Assembly: GCA_039808885.1 (NCBI GenBank)
Contig: JBDHTX010000014.1
Location: 33,850-97,849, forward strand
Direction: 5' to 3'
Source: Dongia_A sp039808885
Lineage (GTDB): Bacteria; Pseudomonadota; Alphaproteobacteria; Dongiales; Dongiaceae
Length of the DNA stretch: 64,000 nucleotides
The translations under genes were made by a program, and so were the position numbers. The notes beneath the pieces are model-generated. The model searched no databases and was not told where the DNA came from. It saw only the letters and a program-made list of their open reading frames with translations. This document shows positions 8,561-17,925 of this stretch, piece after piece. Numbering within the stretch: position 1 is the stretch's first letter; each line of letters begins with the position of its first letter.

Positions 8561-9403
8561 ATGAACTCCAAAAGCGGCCTGATGGCCGGAAAACGCGGCC
8601 TGATCATGGGGGTCGCCAATGACCGTTCGATTGCCTGGGGCATCGCCAAGGCGGCGCATGACGCCGGCGCCGAACTCGCCTTCACCTACCAGGGCGAGGC
8701 ACTGCAGAAGCGGGTCCAGCCGCTGGCCCAGTCGGTCGGCTCGAAGATCCTGACCCCCTGCGACGTCACCGACGATGCCAGCCTCGACGCCACCTTCGCC
8801 GCCATCAAGCAGGAGTGGGGCGGCCTGGATTTCGTCGTCCATGCCATCGCCTTTTCCGACAAGGAGGAGCTGAAGGGCAAGTATGTCAGCACCACGCGCG
8901 AGAACTTCCGCCTGACGCTCGACATCTCCTGCTATTCGTTTACGGCGGTGGCGGAGCGCGCGCGGCATCTGATGCCCAATGGCGGCAGCCTGGTGACCCT
9001 GACCTATTTCGGCGCCGAGCGCGTGATGCCGCATTACAACGTGATGGGCGTCGCCAAGGCGGCGCTGGAATGCTCGGTGCGGTACCTGGCCGCCGATCTG
9101 GGCGACCAGCAGATCCGGGTCAACGCCATCTCCGCCGGACCGATCAAGACCCTGGCGGCTTCGGGTATCGGCGATTTCCGCCAGATCCTGCGCTGGAACG
9201 AGCTCAACGCGCCGCTGGCGCGCAACGTCACCATCGAGGATGTCGGCGGCGCCGGGCTCTATCTGATCAGCGACCTGTCGCGCGGCGTGACCGGTGAGCT
9301 GCATCACGTCGACAGCGGCTACAACATCGTCGGCATGATGCGGCCCGAGGCCGCCGCCGACATGGCGGAAATGCTGACCAGCTTCGCCGAGCGCAAGGGC
9401 TGA
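8561..9403 (+). CDS. fabI: Enoyl-[acyl-carrier-protein] reductase (NADH)
   Basis: A 280-residue FabI that reduces trans-2-enoyl-ACP in the last step of each fatty acid elongation cycle. The N-terminal LIMGVANDRSIAWGIA cofactor segment is diagnostic. The catalytic Tyr-x6-Lys is present: Y159 and K166, with Y149 ahead of them, equivalent to Y146/Y156/K163 of the E. coli enzyme. I chose the ATG at 8561, preceded by GGTGGGG; a GTG at 8546 in the same frame would add five residues. aroC starts 13 bases after the stop, and the pair is probably co-transcribed. Confidence 0.95.
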   Translation: MNSKSGLMAGKRGLIMGVANDRSIAWGIAKAAHDAGAELAFTYQGEALQKRVQPLAQSVGSKILTPCDVTDDASLDATFAAIKQEWGGLDFVVHAIAFSDKEELKGKYVSTTRENFRLTLDISCYSFTAVAERARHLMPNGGSLVTLTYFGAERVMPHYNVMGVAKAALECSVRYLAADLGDQQIRVNAISAGPIKTLAASGIGDFRQILRWNELNAPLARNVTIEDVGGAGLYLISDLSRGVTGELHHVDSGYNIVGMMRPEAAADMAEMLTSFAERKG

Positions 9404-9416
9404 AGACCCGGGCGGC

Positions 9417-10511
9417 ATGTCGCACAACAGCTTCGGCCACCTGTTCCGGTTCACCACCTGGGGCGAAAGCCACGGGCCGGCGATCGGCTGCGTCGTCGAC
9501 GGCACGCCGCCGGGGATCGCGCTCGCCGAGGCCGACATCCAGACCTGGCTCGACAAGCGCAAGCCGGGACAATCCCGGTTCGTCACCCAGCGGCGCGAGC
9601 CGGACACGGTCGAGATTCTCTCCGGCGTGTTCGAGGGCAGGACCACCGGCACGCCGATCTCGCTGCTGATCCGGAACGAGGATCAGCGCAGCAAGGATTA
9701 TGGCAAGATCAAGGACCAGTTCCGGCCCGGCCATGCCGACTACACCTATTGGGCCAAATACGGCATCCGCGACTATCGCGGCGGCGGCCGCTCCTCGGCG
9801 CGCGAGACCGCTTCGCGGGTCGCCGCCGGCGCCATCGCGCGCAAGGTTCTGGCGCATCTGCTGCCCGCTCCGGTCGCCATCCGCGGCGCGCTGATCCAGA
9901 TCGGCAGCCGGGGCATCGCGCGCGAGCGCTGGGACTGGGCCGAGACGGAGCGCAACGCCTTCTGGAGCCCGGATGCCGGAGTGGTGCAAGGCTGGGAAGA
10001 CCTGCTCGACCAGACCCGCAAGGCCGGCTCGTCGGTCGGCGCGGTGGTCGAGGTCACCGCCAGCGGCGTGCCGGCCGGCCTGGGTGCGCCGCTCTACGGC
10101 AAGCTCGATGCCGACCTCGCCGGCGCGATGATGGGCATCAACGCGGTGAAGGGCGTCGAGATCGGCGCCGGATTCGCCGCCGCGGCCCTCTCCGGCGAGG
10201 AGAATGCCGACGAGATGCGCATGGCAGGCGGCAAGCCGGCATTCCTCTCCAACATGGCCGGCGGCATCCTCGGCGGCATCTCGACGGGCCAGGATCTGGT
10301 GGTCCGCTTCGCGGTGAAGCCGACCTCCTCGATCAACACTCCGCGCCGCAGCATCGACGTGGCCGGCAACGAGATCGAGGTCTCGACCACCGGCCGCCAC
10401 GATCCCTGCGTCGGCATCCGCGCAGTCCCGGTCGGCGAGGCGATGATGGCTGTGGTCCTGGCCGATCACCTGCTGCGCCACCGCGCGCAATGCGGCCTCG
10501 CGACGACTTGA
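9417..10511 (+). CDS. aroC: Chorismate synthase
   Basis: A 364-residue enzyme that converts 5-enolpyruvylshikimate 3-phosphate to chorismate with reduced FMN, completing the shikimate pathway. The first signature WGESHGPAIGCVVDG begins near residue 15, the RPGHADYTYW and RGGGRSSARETASRVAAGA motifs follow, and the C-terminal RHDPCVGIRAVPV motif is intact. Length is normal. It follows fabI closely and is followed by a small DUF5076 gene. Confidence 0.96.
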   Translation: MSHNSFGHLFRFTTWGESHGPAIGCVVDGTPPGIALAEADIQTWLDKRKPGQSRFVTQRREPDTVEILSGVFEGRTTGTPISLLIRNEDQRSKDYGKIKDQFRPGHADYTYWAKYGIRDYRGGGRSSARETASRVAAGAIARKVLAHLLPAPVAIRGALIQIGSRGIARERWDWAETERNAFWSPDAGVVQGWEDLLDQTRKAGSSVGAVVEVTASGVPAGLGAPLYGKLDADLAGAMMGINAVKGVEIGAGFAAAALSGEENADEMRMAGGKPAFLSNMAGGILGGISTGQDLVVRFAVKPTSSINTPRRSIDVAGNEIEVSTTGRHDPCVGIRAVPVGEAMMAVVLADHLLRHRAQCGLATT

Positions 10512-10537
10512 TTGCGCCACCTTGGGGATCGACGACA

Positions 10538-10852
10538 ATGAAAGTGCTGACCGTTCCCGACGCGGCCCTGCGTGATTCCAGTTCCGTGGAAATGGCGCGC
10601 GTCTGGATCGCCGAGGAAGGGCTGCATTGCAGCTTGAAAGTCGGCATGTACATGAAAGAGTCAAAGGTGCCGGAACAGAGAGCCTGGGGCATGATCCTGG
10701 CCGACATGACCAGGCACATCGTGGACGCGCTGCAGAAGGCCCACGGCCTCGAACGGGAAGCGTCAATTGCCGCGATCTGTGAAAGCTATCTTCGCGAGTT
10801 GAATGCCCCGACGACGGAAGTCAGAGGCGATTTCAGCCCGGGCCCGCAATAG
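10538..10852 (+). CDS. DUF5076-type small protein
   Basis: A 104-residue acidic cytosolic protein with no signal or membrane segment. The segment EMARVWIAEEGLHCSLKVGMY followed by RAWGMILADMTRHIVDAL matches what I know of the alphaproteobacterial DUF5076 family, whose function is unknown. It starts 26 bases after aroC on the same strand and is probably in the same transcript. It ends 23 bases before the convergent sensor kinase. Confidence 0.7.
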   Translation: MKVLTVPDAALRDSSSVEMARVWIAEEGLHCSLKVGMYMKESKVPEQRAWGMILADMTRHIVDALQKAHGLEREASIAAICESYLRELNAPTTEVRGDFSPGPQ

Positions 10853-10875
10853 GCCCGCGGGGAGGACCGTGGCGC

Positions 10876-12684
10876 TCAGGCGCCCTTCGATCGCGCCGCC
10901 TGCTGACTTTCTCGCGAAGCACCGCCGAACTGGCAGGCGATCCGGGTTCCCTTGCCGGGCGAGCTCTCGATCACCAGGCGGCCGCCCTGCACTTCCATCA
11001 GCTTGCGCGACAGCAGCAGCCCCATGCCGCCCTGGCCATTCTCGGTGACGACGGCGGATTGATGCGTCCAGGGGTCGAGCAGCGCCTGCAGCACGCGGCT
11101 CGGCAGGCCGGGGCCGTTATCCTCGACCAGGAAGTAGTCAACGCCGCTTTCGGTCCTGCCGCCGGCGATGGTGATGGTCGAGCCCTCCGGCACGTATTTG
11201 ATGGCATTCCCGGCGAGATTGATCAGCACCTGCAGCGTGGCGCGCGGATCGCAGGTGACCTGCGGCAGCGGCCGCGCGGGATCGATCGACAGCGTGACCC
11301 TGCGTCGCTCGGCCTGGTCGCGCAACAGGTGGCAGCATTCCTCGGCGATCGTGTTCAGGGCGACCGATTTCAGCGCCAGATCGAAAGTGCCGGCCTCGAC
11401 CCGGGAGATGTCCAGCAGGTCGTTCACCTGCGCCAGCAGCAGGTTGCCGGCGCGATGGATGTCGCCGGCGTATTGCTGGTAGAGCGGCATGTTGTCGGGG
11501 CCGAACATGCCACGCTGGATGACGTCGCTGAAGCCGATGATGGCGTTGAGCGGCGTGCGCAATTCGTGGCTCATGTGGGCCAGGAAGTTGGACTTGGCGC
11601 GGTTCGCCTCCTCGGCCTTGAAACGCGCCATGATCAGTTCGTTCTCGTATTCCTTGATCTGCGTGATGTCGACGGCAAGGCCCGCCACCGCGTTCACCTT
11701 GCCGTCGGCGTCGAACAGCGGGAACTTGTAGTCGATCAGCGACCGCATTCCGCCGTTTTCGTGCGGGATCAGCACCTCGCGGTTTATCTGTTCGCCGCTT
11801 TCGATGACCATGAGGTCATGCTGCCGCATCGATTCGGCGGTTTCGCGCGGGAACACGTCCTCGGCCTTCTTGCCGATCAGCGCGACGCCGGGGGCGTTGA
11901 CCCACTTCATTACCACCGGATTGACCAGCTGGTAGCGCCCCGCGAGATCCTTCACATAGACCGCCGCCGGATTGGCGTCGATCAGGGCGCGCAGGAACTG
12001 CGACGCCTCTTCCTGCGCCACCCGGGCGGTATGTTCCCGTTCGGCCAGATGCTGGTTCTCCCGGATCGCGTGGCCCAGGACGACGGAACCCGTCGCGAAG
12101 CCGATCAACACGCCGGCATAGTGCTCGAACACCTCCGACAGCGGGCTGACGTCCTCGCGCTCCGGGGACGGCACATCCGAGATCACCCACAGCGTGTAGC
12201 CCAGCACCAGAAGGATCAGGAAAATCTCGTCGCGCCGCCGGGCCGATGGCATTTCCATCTGGCGGTCGCACATCGGCCAGCAACTGGCGGCCAGCAGGCA
12301 GCCGACGGTGGCGGCCAGGTAGATTGGCCCCCCAACGCCCGCCGCGGCGAGAATGGCCGGCACCGCGGCAAACGTGCCGCACACCATGATCATCGCGGGC
12401 ACCGCTGCCGGCCGCGCAGAGGTCGACCGGATCCTGGACGACAGCATCACGGAGACAATGAAGATGACGGCGGACTTGAGCAGTCCGTCGACCAGCAGCG
12501 TCACCTCGACGGTGTGACGGAACGCCTCGCTGGCGGCGATGCTGATGCAAGGAACGATCCAGAACAGCTGGTCGCCGCAGTTTCGCCGCGGCAGCAGAAA
12601 CAGGACCGTCGCGCTGATGAAGATCACAAGACCGAGCGCGATCAGGCTGGTAATGGTTTCTGTCAAATAGAGCGCATTGGTCAT
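10876..12684 (-). CDS. Membrane sensor histidine kinase with PAS domain (orphan)
   Basis: A 602-residue kinase. The first 205 residues contain about seven hydrophobic helices and no recognisable ligand pocket. A PAS domain covers about 230-350 (LIDANPAAVYVKDLAGRY..., ending VAGLAVDITQIK). The HisKA domain holds FLAHMSHELRTPLNAIIGF with phospho-acceptor H373. The ATPase domain has N-box LAGNAIKYVPEG, G1 VEDNGPGLP and a G2-like GQGGMGLLLSRKLME. No receiver domain or response-regulator gene is adjacent, so it is an orphan; the phosphotransfer partner must lie elsewhere. Confidence 0.88.
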   Translation of the reverse strand: MTNALYLTETITSLIALGLVIFISATVLFLLPRRNCGDQLFWIVPCISIAASEAFRHTVEVTLLVDGLLKSAVIFIVSVMLSSRIRSTSARPAAVPAMIMVCGTFAAVPAILAAAGVGGPIYLAATVGCLLAASCWPMCDRQMEMPSARRRDEIFLILLVLGYTLWVISDVPSPEREDVSPLSEVFEHYAGVLIGFATGSVVLGHAIRENQHLAEREHTARVAQEEASQFLRALIDANPAAVYVKDLAGRYQLVNPVVMKWVNAPGVALIGKKAEDVFPRETAESMRQHDLMVIESGEQINREVLIPHENGGMRSLIDYKFPLFDADGKVNAVAGLAVDITQIKEYENELIMARFKAEEANRAKSNFLAHMSHELRTPLNAIIGFSDVIQRGMFGPDNMPLYQQYAGDIHRAGNLLLAQVNDLLDISRVEAGTFDLALKSVALNTIAEECCHLLRDQAERRRVTLSIDPARPLPQVTCDPRATLQVLINLAGNAIKYVPEGSTITIAGGRTESGVDYFLVEDNGPGLPSRVLQALLDPWTHQSAVVTENGQGGMGLLLSRKLMEVQGGRLVIESSPGKGTRIACQFGGASRESQQAARSKGA

Positions 12685-12831
12685 GGGCGAAACCAGGAAC
12701 TTCGTGGCGGCTTCTCATGCCCGATCGGCATGGAATTGAGGCGCCATGAAATTACCATCGTCCCAGTTGGTTAAATAATTGTGCCTAAGTACGGCGCCCC
12801 TATACTTGCGTATGATGGAAATCCTTCGGAC

Positions 12832-12875
12832 CCAGGGCAGTAACCCTGGCGAAAAGCGCGGACATCATGCCGCGC
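12832..12875. other. Two small hairpins in the 236-base gap between kinase and methyltransferase genes
   Basis: CCAGGG/CCCTGG (12832-12849, six-base loop) is followed by GCGCGG/CCGCGC (12856-12875, eight-base loop). The surrounding sequence at 12770-12830 is unusually AT-rich and probably holds the promoter of the minus-strand kinase. Nothing here resembles a known RNA family. Confidence 0.25.
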
Positions 12876-12920
12876 TATACTTCCATAAGTGCGGGATGCC
12901 GGCCGGCGCGCGGGGACGCC

Positions 12921-14213
12921 TCAGCGGCTGCGCCGGAAGGCCGCGACAATCTCCACGTGCGGTGACCAGATGAACTGGTCCACCACGGTCAGCGCGACCA
13001 TGGCGAGACCGCCATCGACAAGCGCGCGCGCGTCACGCGCGAAGGTTGCGGCGTTGCAGGATATGGCGACGATCTGGCGCACGGATGAGCGCCCGAGGAT
13101 TTCCGACTGCGCCTTCGCCCCGGCGCGCGGCGGATCGAAGACCACCGTGTCGAACGGCTTCAGCTCCATCACGGTCAGCGGCGCCCGTTCCAGGTCGCGC
13201 GTCTCGACCGTGATGCGATGCGACACTTGGGCGCGCCGGGCCGCCTGTTCCAACGCCTGGATCGAGGGCTTGTTGCCCTCCACCGCGTGAACGCGGCCAA
13301 GCCGGGCCAGATCGAAGGTGAAGGTGCCGCTGCCGGCATAGAGCTCGGCGATGCGCTTCGGCTTGACCAGCAGTGCCAGCAGGGCCTGGCGCAGCGCCGC
13401 CTCGCCCGCCGCGCTCGGCTGCAGGAAGGCGGGTGACGGCAGGTCCACCGGCACGCCGCCAATGCTCAGCTGCGGCGGGCGAAGCTGCACGACGGGCTCG
13501 GCGTCGCCGCGCTTGCCGCGCCAGGTTATCCGCGCGACGGGAGCCGCCTCGGCAAGGCGCGCCAGCGCCTGGCGCTGCCGGTCGGTCGGCGCGCGATCGG
13601 CGGCAATGGCCAGGTCGAGCCCGCTATCGGTCGCCGTCGCCAGGATGTCGATGGCCTGGCCTTCCGGCAGCATTTCGCCCAGGGCCCTGCGCAGCGGCAC
13701 GACGATCCCCGCCAGCTCGGGCGCCAGGATCGGGCATTCCTGCTGGTCGACGATGCGATGGCCGCGCGCCTCCTGGAAGCCCAAGGCCACGCGCCCGTCC
13801 CGCTTCATCGCGGCGAATTCGGCGCGACGCCGGCTACCGGCGGGCAGGAACACCGCCTCCAGCCGGGCGGGCAGCTCAAGGCCGTGATGGCGCAGCGCCT
13901 GGCGCACCAGGTCGATTTTCCATGCCCGGTAGGAAGCCTCCGCCCAATGCTGCAGCTTGCAGCCGCCGCAGACGCCGAAATGCCGGCAGATTGGCGCCAC
14001 GCGATCGGGCGCCGGGGCCAGGACCTCCAGGTCCTCCGCGACCAGTCCGTCCGCCGATTTCGGTCGCAGCCTTGCGCGCACCTGCTCCCCCGGAAGAGCA
14101 AAGGGCACGAAGACGCGCCTGCCGTCGAATTCGGCGATGGCGTCCCCCTGCGCGCCCATCGCGGCGGGGATGAGGTCCACCGCGGGCACCGAACTGGTTT
14201 CACTCGGGTTCAT
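12921..14213 (-). CDS. 23S rRNA (uracil-5-)-methyltransferase family protein (RumA/RlmD-TrmA type)
   Basis: A 430-residue SAM-dependent RNA m5U methyltransferase. An N-terminal TRAM-like beta barrel (about 10-65) is followed by the Fe-S cysteines CRHFGVCGGC and a later CPIL cysteine. The SAM-binding motif is ELYAGSGTFTFDLA, the substrate motif FDPPRAGAKAQ, and the nucleophilic cysteine lies in AISCNAATFARDA. The target uridine (U1939, U747 or tRNA U54) cannot be decided from sequence alone. It is divergently oriented from sppA. Confidence 0.88.
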   Translation of the reverse strand: MNPSETSSVPAVDLIPAAMGAQGDAIAEFDGRRVFVPFALPGEQVRARLRPKSADGLVAEDLEVLAPAPDRVAPICRHFGVCGGCKLQHWAEASYRAWKIDLVRQALRHHGLELPARLEAVFLPAGSRRRAEFAAMKRDGRVALGFQEARGHRIVDQQECPILAPELAGIVVPLRRALGEMLPEGQAIDILATATDSGLDLAIAADRAPTDRQRQALARLAEAAPVARITWRGKRGDAEPVVQLRPPQLSIGGVPVDLPSPAFLQPSAAGEAALRQALLALLVKPKRIAELYAGSGTFTFDLARLGRVHAVEGNKPSIQALEQAARRAQVSHRITVETRDLERAPLTVMELKPFDTVVFDPPRAGAKAQSEILGRSSVRQIVAISCNAATFARDARALVDGGLAMVALTVVDQFIWSPHVEIVAAFRRSR

Positions 14214-14303
14214 GGGAAGGGTCGAAGCCGCGCCGGGTTCAAGGGATTGTCAGGATAACGACTTGCCGGCCGCATTATGATAGGAAGGTCGGCCTGACAA
14301 CAG

Positions 14304-16118
14304 ATGGAATGGATGTCGGAGATGGGCTTTCTGCGCGGCTTGGGACGGGTCTTGCTCTGGCTCCTGGCCTTGATGGGCCTGGCTGTCGTCGGCCTGGCGA
14401 TCATCGGCTTCTTCTTTGCCGCATCCTTCGGCCCGCAGAAGCACAAGATCCCCGATCAGGCCGTGCTCACCATCGACCTCTCCGACGGCATTGCGGCGCA
14501 GCACCTCAACCTGCCCTTCGGCCACGCCGGCCGGCCCACCATGGAGGACATCGTCCTCGGCCTGGAGGCCGCCACCGCCGACAGCCGCATCAAGGGCCTG
14601 TTGCTGCGCGTCGGGCGCGGCCCGCTCAGCATCGCCCAGGCGCAGGAAATCCGCGACGCGGTCGCCCGGTTCCAGGAAAGCAGCCGCCCGGTGCACGCCT
14701 TCGCCGAGAGCTTCGGCGAGGGCGGCGACGGCACCCTGCACTACTACGTCGCCACCAGTGCCGACGACATCCTGCTGCAGCCTTCGGGCGATGTGCGGCT
14801 GATGGGCTTCCTGCTCGAGCAGCCGTTCCTGCGCGGCGCGCTCGACTGGCTGGGCGTCGAGCCCCGCGTCAGCAAGCGCCGCGAATACAAGGGCGCGCCC
14901 GACATCTTCACCGAGACCGCAATGCCCGCGCCGGTGCGGCAGAACCTGCAGGCCCTGGCCGATTCCTGGCTCGACCAGGTGGTGGCCGGCATCGCCGCCC
15001 AGCGCAAGGTCGATCCCGCCGTCGCCCGCCGCTGGATCGACGAGGCGCCATGGGACGCCGCGCAGGCCAAGCAGGCCGGCATGGTCGATGACCTGGCCTA
15101 TTGGGACCAGGCGGCGGCGATCGCCTTCGGCGCGCTTGGCGAGGATGCGGCGGTCAGCATCGCCGACTATGCCGCGCAGATTCCGGAACCGGCCGACACC
15201 GCGCCGAAATTCGCCATCATCCACGGCAGCGGCGCCGTCACCCTCGGCCGCAGCGACGTCGACCCGTTCGGCAACGAGGGCAATCTCGGCTCCGACACCG
15301 TCGCGGGCGCCATCTCCGAAGCGATCGACGATCACGTGAAGGCGATCATCTTCCGCGTCGATTCGCCGGGCGGTTCCTATGTCGCCGCCGACACGATCTG
15401 GCGCGAGGTGGCGCGGGCGCGCGAGCTTGGCATTCCGGTCGTCGTCTCCTTCGGCACCGTCGCGGCGTCCGGCGGCTATTTCGTCGCCGCGCCCGCGACC
15501 AAGATCGTGGCCGAGCCGGGCACCATCACCGGCTCGATCGGCGTCTTCGCCGGCAAGCCGGTGCTGACGAAGCTGTGGAACAAGCTCGCGATCAACTTCG
15601 AGGGTGTGCAAGCCGGCGCCGCCGCCAACACCGACAGCCTCAACAGCGACTATTCCGAAGCGGCCTGGGCCAAGCAGGAGGCGCGGCTCGATTCCATCTA
15701 TGCCGATTTCGTCGGCAAGGTGGCGAGCGGCCGCGGCCTGAAGCCGGAACAGGTTGAGGATGCGGCCAAGGGCCAGGTCTGGTCCGGCGCCGACGCCCAG
15801 GCGCGCGGCCTGGTCGACGCGCTGGGCGGCCTCGCGGTCGCCATCAAGCTTGCCAAGCAGGAGGCCAAGATCGCGCCCGAGTTCAACGTCGCCCTGGTCA
15901 GCTATCCGCCCGCGCGCGAAAAATGGGAGGCGCTGCTGTCATCCTTCATGAGCGAAGGGGCGCGATCCTTCGCCACGCAGGCCGTGACCGCCGAGGCCGC
16001 AGGCATCCCGGCCGACCCGGCGCGGCGGCTGGCCCAGGCCTTGCGGCCGCTGATCGGCCAGCCGGACGCGGCGTTCCTGTGGTCGCCGCCGCTTGCCGTC
16101 AACGGTCGGATGGAGTGA
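14304..16118 (+). CDS. sppA: Signal peptide peptidase SppA, 67-kDa type
   Basis: A 604-residue inner-membrane serine protease that degrades signal peptides after cleavage. One N-terminal transmembrane anchor (about 8-35) precedes two tandem peptidase S49 domains. The catalytic dyad is split between them as in E. coli SppA: K196 in EYKGAPDIF and S389 in AASGGYF. The GSIGVFAGKP segment follows the serine. The start could also be the ATG at 14313. A TPR gene follows on the same strand after about 70 bases. Confidence 0.93.
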   Translation: MEWMSEMGFLRGLGRVLLWLLALMGLAVVGLAIIGFFFAASFGPQKHKIPDQAVLTIDLSDGIAAQHLNLPFGHAGRPTMEDIVLGLEAATADSRIKGLLLRVGRGPLSIAQAQEIRDAVARFQESSRPVHAFAESFGEGGDGTLHYYVATSADDILLQPSGDVRLMGFLLEQPFLRGALDWLGVEPRVSKRREYKGAPDIFTETAMPAPVRQNLQALADSWLDQVVAGIAAQRKVDPAVARRWIDEAPWDAAQAKQAGMVDDLAYWDQAAAIAFGALGEDAAVSIADYAAQIPEPADTAPKFAIIHGSGAVTLGRSDVDPFGNEGNLGSDTVAGAISEAIDDHVKAIIFRVDSPGGSYVAADTIWREVARARELGIPVVVSFGTVAASGGYFVAAPATKIVAEPGTITGSIGVFAGKPVLTKLWNKLAINFEGVQAGAAANTDSLNSDYSEAAWAKQEARLDSIYADFVGKVASGRGLKPEQVEDAAKGQVWSGADAQARGLVDALGGLAVAIKLAKQEAKIAPEFNVALVSYPPAREKWEALLSSFMSEGARSFATQAVTAEAAGIPADPARRLAQALRPLIGQPDAAFLWSPPLAVNGRME

Positions 16119-16190
16119 CCGCTTCGCCGGTTGCCCGAATTCCTGCCGCAGGCTAGTTTCCGCCCGGGGATCGTATTCGGGAACAAGGGC

Positions 16191-17165
16191 ATGCTGCGTT
16201 TGAGAATGGCCGCGGGGCTGGTGATGCTCGCGGCGATGGCGCTACCGGCCTTCGCGCCGGCCGTCGCGGAAATCCCCAAGGCGGATTGGTCCGCCTGCAT
16301 CCGGGGCGAGTTGAGCAGCCGCAAGATCGACCCCAATCAGCGCATCGGCGCCTGCAATCGCCTGCTGCAGAACGGCGAGACCAATCCCGGCGATGCCGGC
16401 GCCATCCTCGCCGCGCGGGCGGCCGCGCATAACGACCTGCGGCAATACGCCGATGCGCTGCAGGACATTGAATCGGCGCTGGCGCAGAATACCCGCAGCG
16501 ATGCCTGGGAGTTCATCTACCGGGTCATGGGCCAGGCGCAATCCGGGCTCAGGAACTTCGCCGCCGCCGAGGTCGCCTTCCAGCAGGCCACCACCTATGT
16601 CGAGGCGGACGGCTGGTCGTGGGACCGGCTGGGCAACGCCAAGATGCAGCAGGGCAAGTACCGCGAGGCGGAGGGCGACTATCGCAAGGCGCTCGAGCTC
16701 AATCCGGAATTCGCCGAGCTGTGGTCGGATGCCGGCGATTCCCAGTTCGCCCAGGGCCGCTTCGCCGAAGCGGCGCCGCTCTATGCCAAGGCCATCGACC
16801 TCGCCAATGGCCAATCGGCCTGGGACAGCCTGTTCCACTATCTGGCGACGGCCGGCGCGGAGCCGGCGGCGGTGGACCAGCTGCGCAAGGCGGCCGGCGA
16901 ATGGGCGGAGGAGGACAGCTATTTCGCCATCGCCGGACGGCTGCTCGCCGGGGCGATCGGCGAGCCAGACCTGCGCGCCGGCATCGGCGCCCTCGCCGCG
17001 CGCGAAGGCCGGCCGGAAGATGCAGAATTCTGGATCAACTTCGCGCTCGGCCAGCGCGATCGCATCGCCGGTTCCAAGGCGACGGCGGCCGCATACCTGC
17101 GCAAGGCGGCGGCGACGAATTCCATTGATGCCGTCTATCTCAACGCCGCGCAGTTTGCGCCGTAG
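16191..17165 (+). CDS. Periplasmic tetratricopeptide-repeat protein
   Basis: A 324-residue exported protein. The ATG at 16191 is preferred because it is preceded by AAGGG and yields a good signal peptide (MLRLRMAAG..., cleavage after AVA near residue 26). At least three TPR units are visible between about 75 and 215 (for example WDRLGNAKMQQGKYREAEGDYRKAL, then WSDAGDSQFAQGRFAEAAPLY). The C-terminal part is helical without clear repeats. TPR proteins scaffold complexes; the partner is unknown. It ends 11 bases from the convergent tlyA stop. Confidence 0.78.
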   Translation: MLRLRMAAGLVMLAAMALPAFAPAVAEIPKADWSACIRGELSSRKIDPNQRIGACNRLLQNGETNPGDAGAILAARAAAHNDLRQYADALQDIESALAQNTRSDAWEFIYRVMGQAQSGLRNFAAAEVAFQQATTYVEADGWSWDRLGNAKMQQGKYREAEGDYRKALELNPEFAELWSDAGDSQFAQGRFAEAAPLYAKAIDLANGQSAWDSLFHYLATAGAEPAAVDQLRKAAGEWAEEDSYFAIAGRLLAGAIGEPDLRAGIGALAAREGRPEDAEFWINFALGQRDRIAGSKATAAAYLRKAAATNSIDAVYLNAAQFAP

Positions 17166-17176
17166 GGTTGCTGCCG

Positions 17177-17923
17177 TCAGCTCTTCCGGGCGGCGATCAG
17201 GAATTCCTTGTTGCCCTCCGGTCCCAGGATGGGGCTTTCGGTGAGGCCGATCACCGTCCAGCCCGGCTGGCGCCCGAACCAGGCGCGGATGCGGTCGCAG
17301 ACCTCCTCGTGCAGGGCGGCGTCGCGCACCACGCCGCCCTTGCCCACCCGGTCCGGACCGACCTCGAAATGCGGCTTGATCAACGCCACCGCGATGGCGC
17401 CGGGCTTGGCCAGGGCGAGCGCCGCCGGCAGCACGGTTTCCAGCCCGATGAAACTGGCATCGCAGACGATCCAATTCACCGGCTCGGGAATTTCCTGCGC
17501 AGAGAGCCGCCGCGCATTGGTGCGCTCCAGCACCACCACGCGCGGGTCGTTGCGCAGCTTCCAGGCCAGTTGCCCATGGCCGACATCGACGGCGTACACC
17601 TTGGCCGCGCCATGGGCCAGCAGCACGTCGGTGAACCCGCCGGTCGAGGCGCCGACATCGACGGCGATTGCGCCAGCGGGGTCGAGGCCGAAGGCGGTCA
17701 GCGCATGGGCGAGTTTCAGCCCGCCGCGCGACACCCAGGGGTGATCCTGGCCCTTGACCTCGAGGGCGGCATCCTCCGCCACCAGGTCGCCGGCCTTGGC
17801 GATGCGGCGGTCGCCGGAATAGATCTTGCCGGCCATGATCAGCGCCTGGGCCTTGGCGCGGGATTCCACCAGGCCGCGATCGACCAGCAGCTTGTCGGCA
17901 CGTTGCTTGCCGGCGCCGGCCAT
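17177..17923 (-). CDS. tlyA: TlyA family rRNA 2'-O-methyltransferase / hemolysin-like protein
   Basis: A 248-residue protein with an N-terminal S4 RNA-binding domain (RADKLLVDRGLVESRAKAQALI, residues 6-27) and an FtsJ-like SAM domain (VDVGASTGGFTDVLL near residue 85, then VYAVDVGHGQLAWKLR). TlyA of mycobacteria methylates 16S and 23S rRNA at cytidine ribose; the precise target here is inferred. The ATG at 17923 is two bases from the MATE stop. In many alphaproteobacteria tlyA follows dxs; here a MATE gene occupies that place. Confidence 0.9.
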   Translation of the reverse strand: MAGAGKQRADKLLVDRGLVESRAKAQALIMAGKIYSGDRRIAKAGDLVAEDAALEVKGQDHPWVSRGGLKLAHALTAFGLDPAGAIAVDVGASTGGFTDVLLAHGAAKVYAVDVGHGQLAWKLRNDPRVVVLERTNARRLSAQEIPEPVNWIVCDASFIGLETVLPAALALAKPGAIAVALIKPHFEVGPDRVGKGGVVRDAALHEEVCDRIRAWFGRQPGWTVIGLTESPILGPEGNKEFLIAARKS

Positions 17924-17925
17924 GG

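Noticed and set aside
12768..12784. CtrA site upstream of the sensor kinase
   Set aside because: Only one TTAACC half site is present; the second half at the correct spacing is missing.
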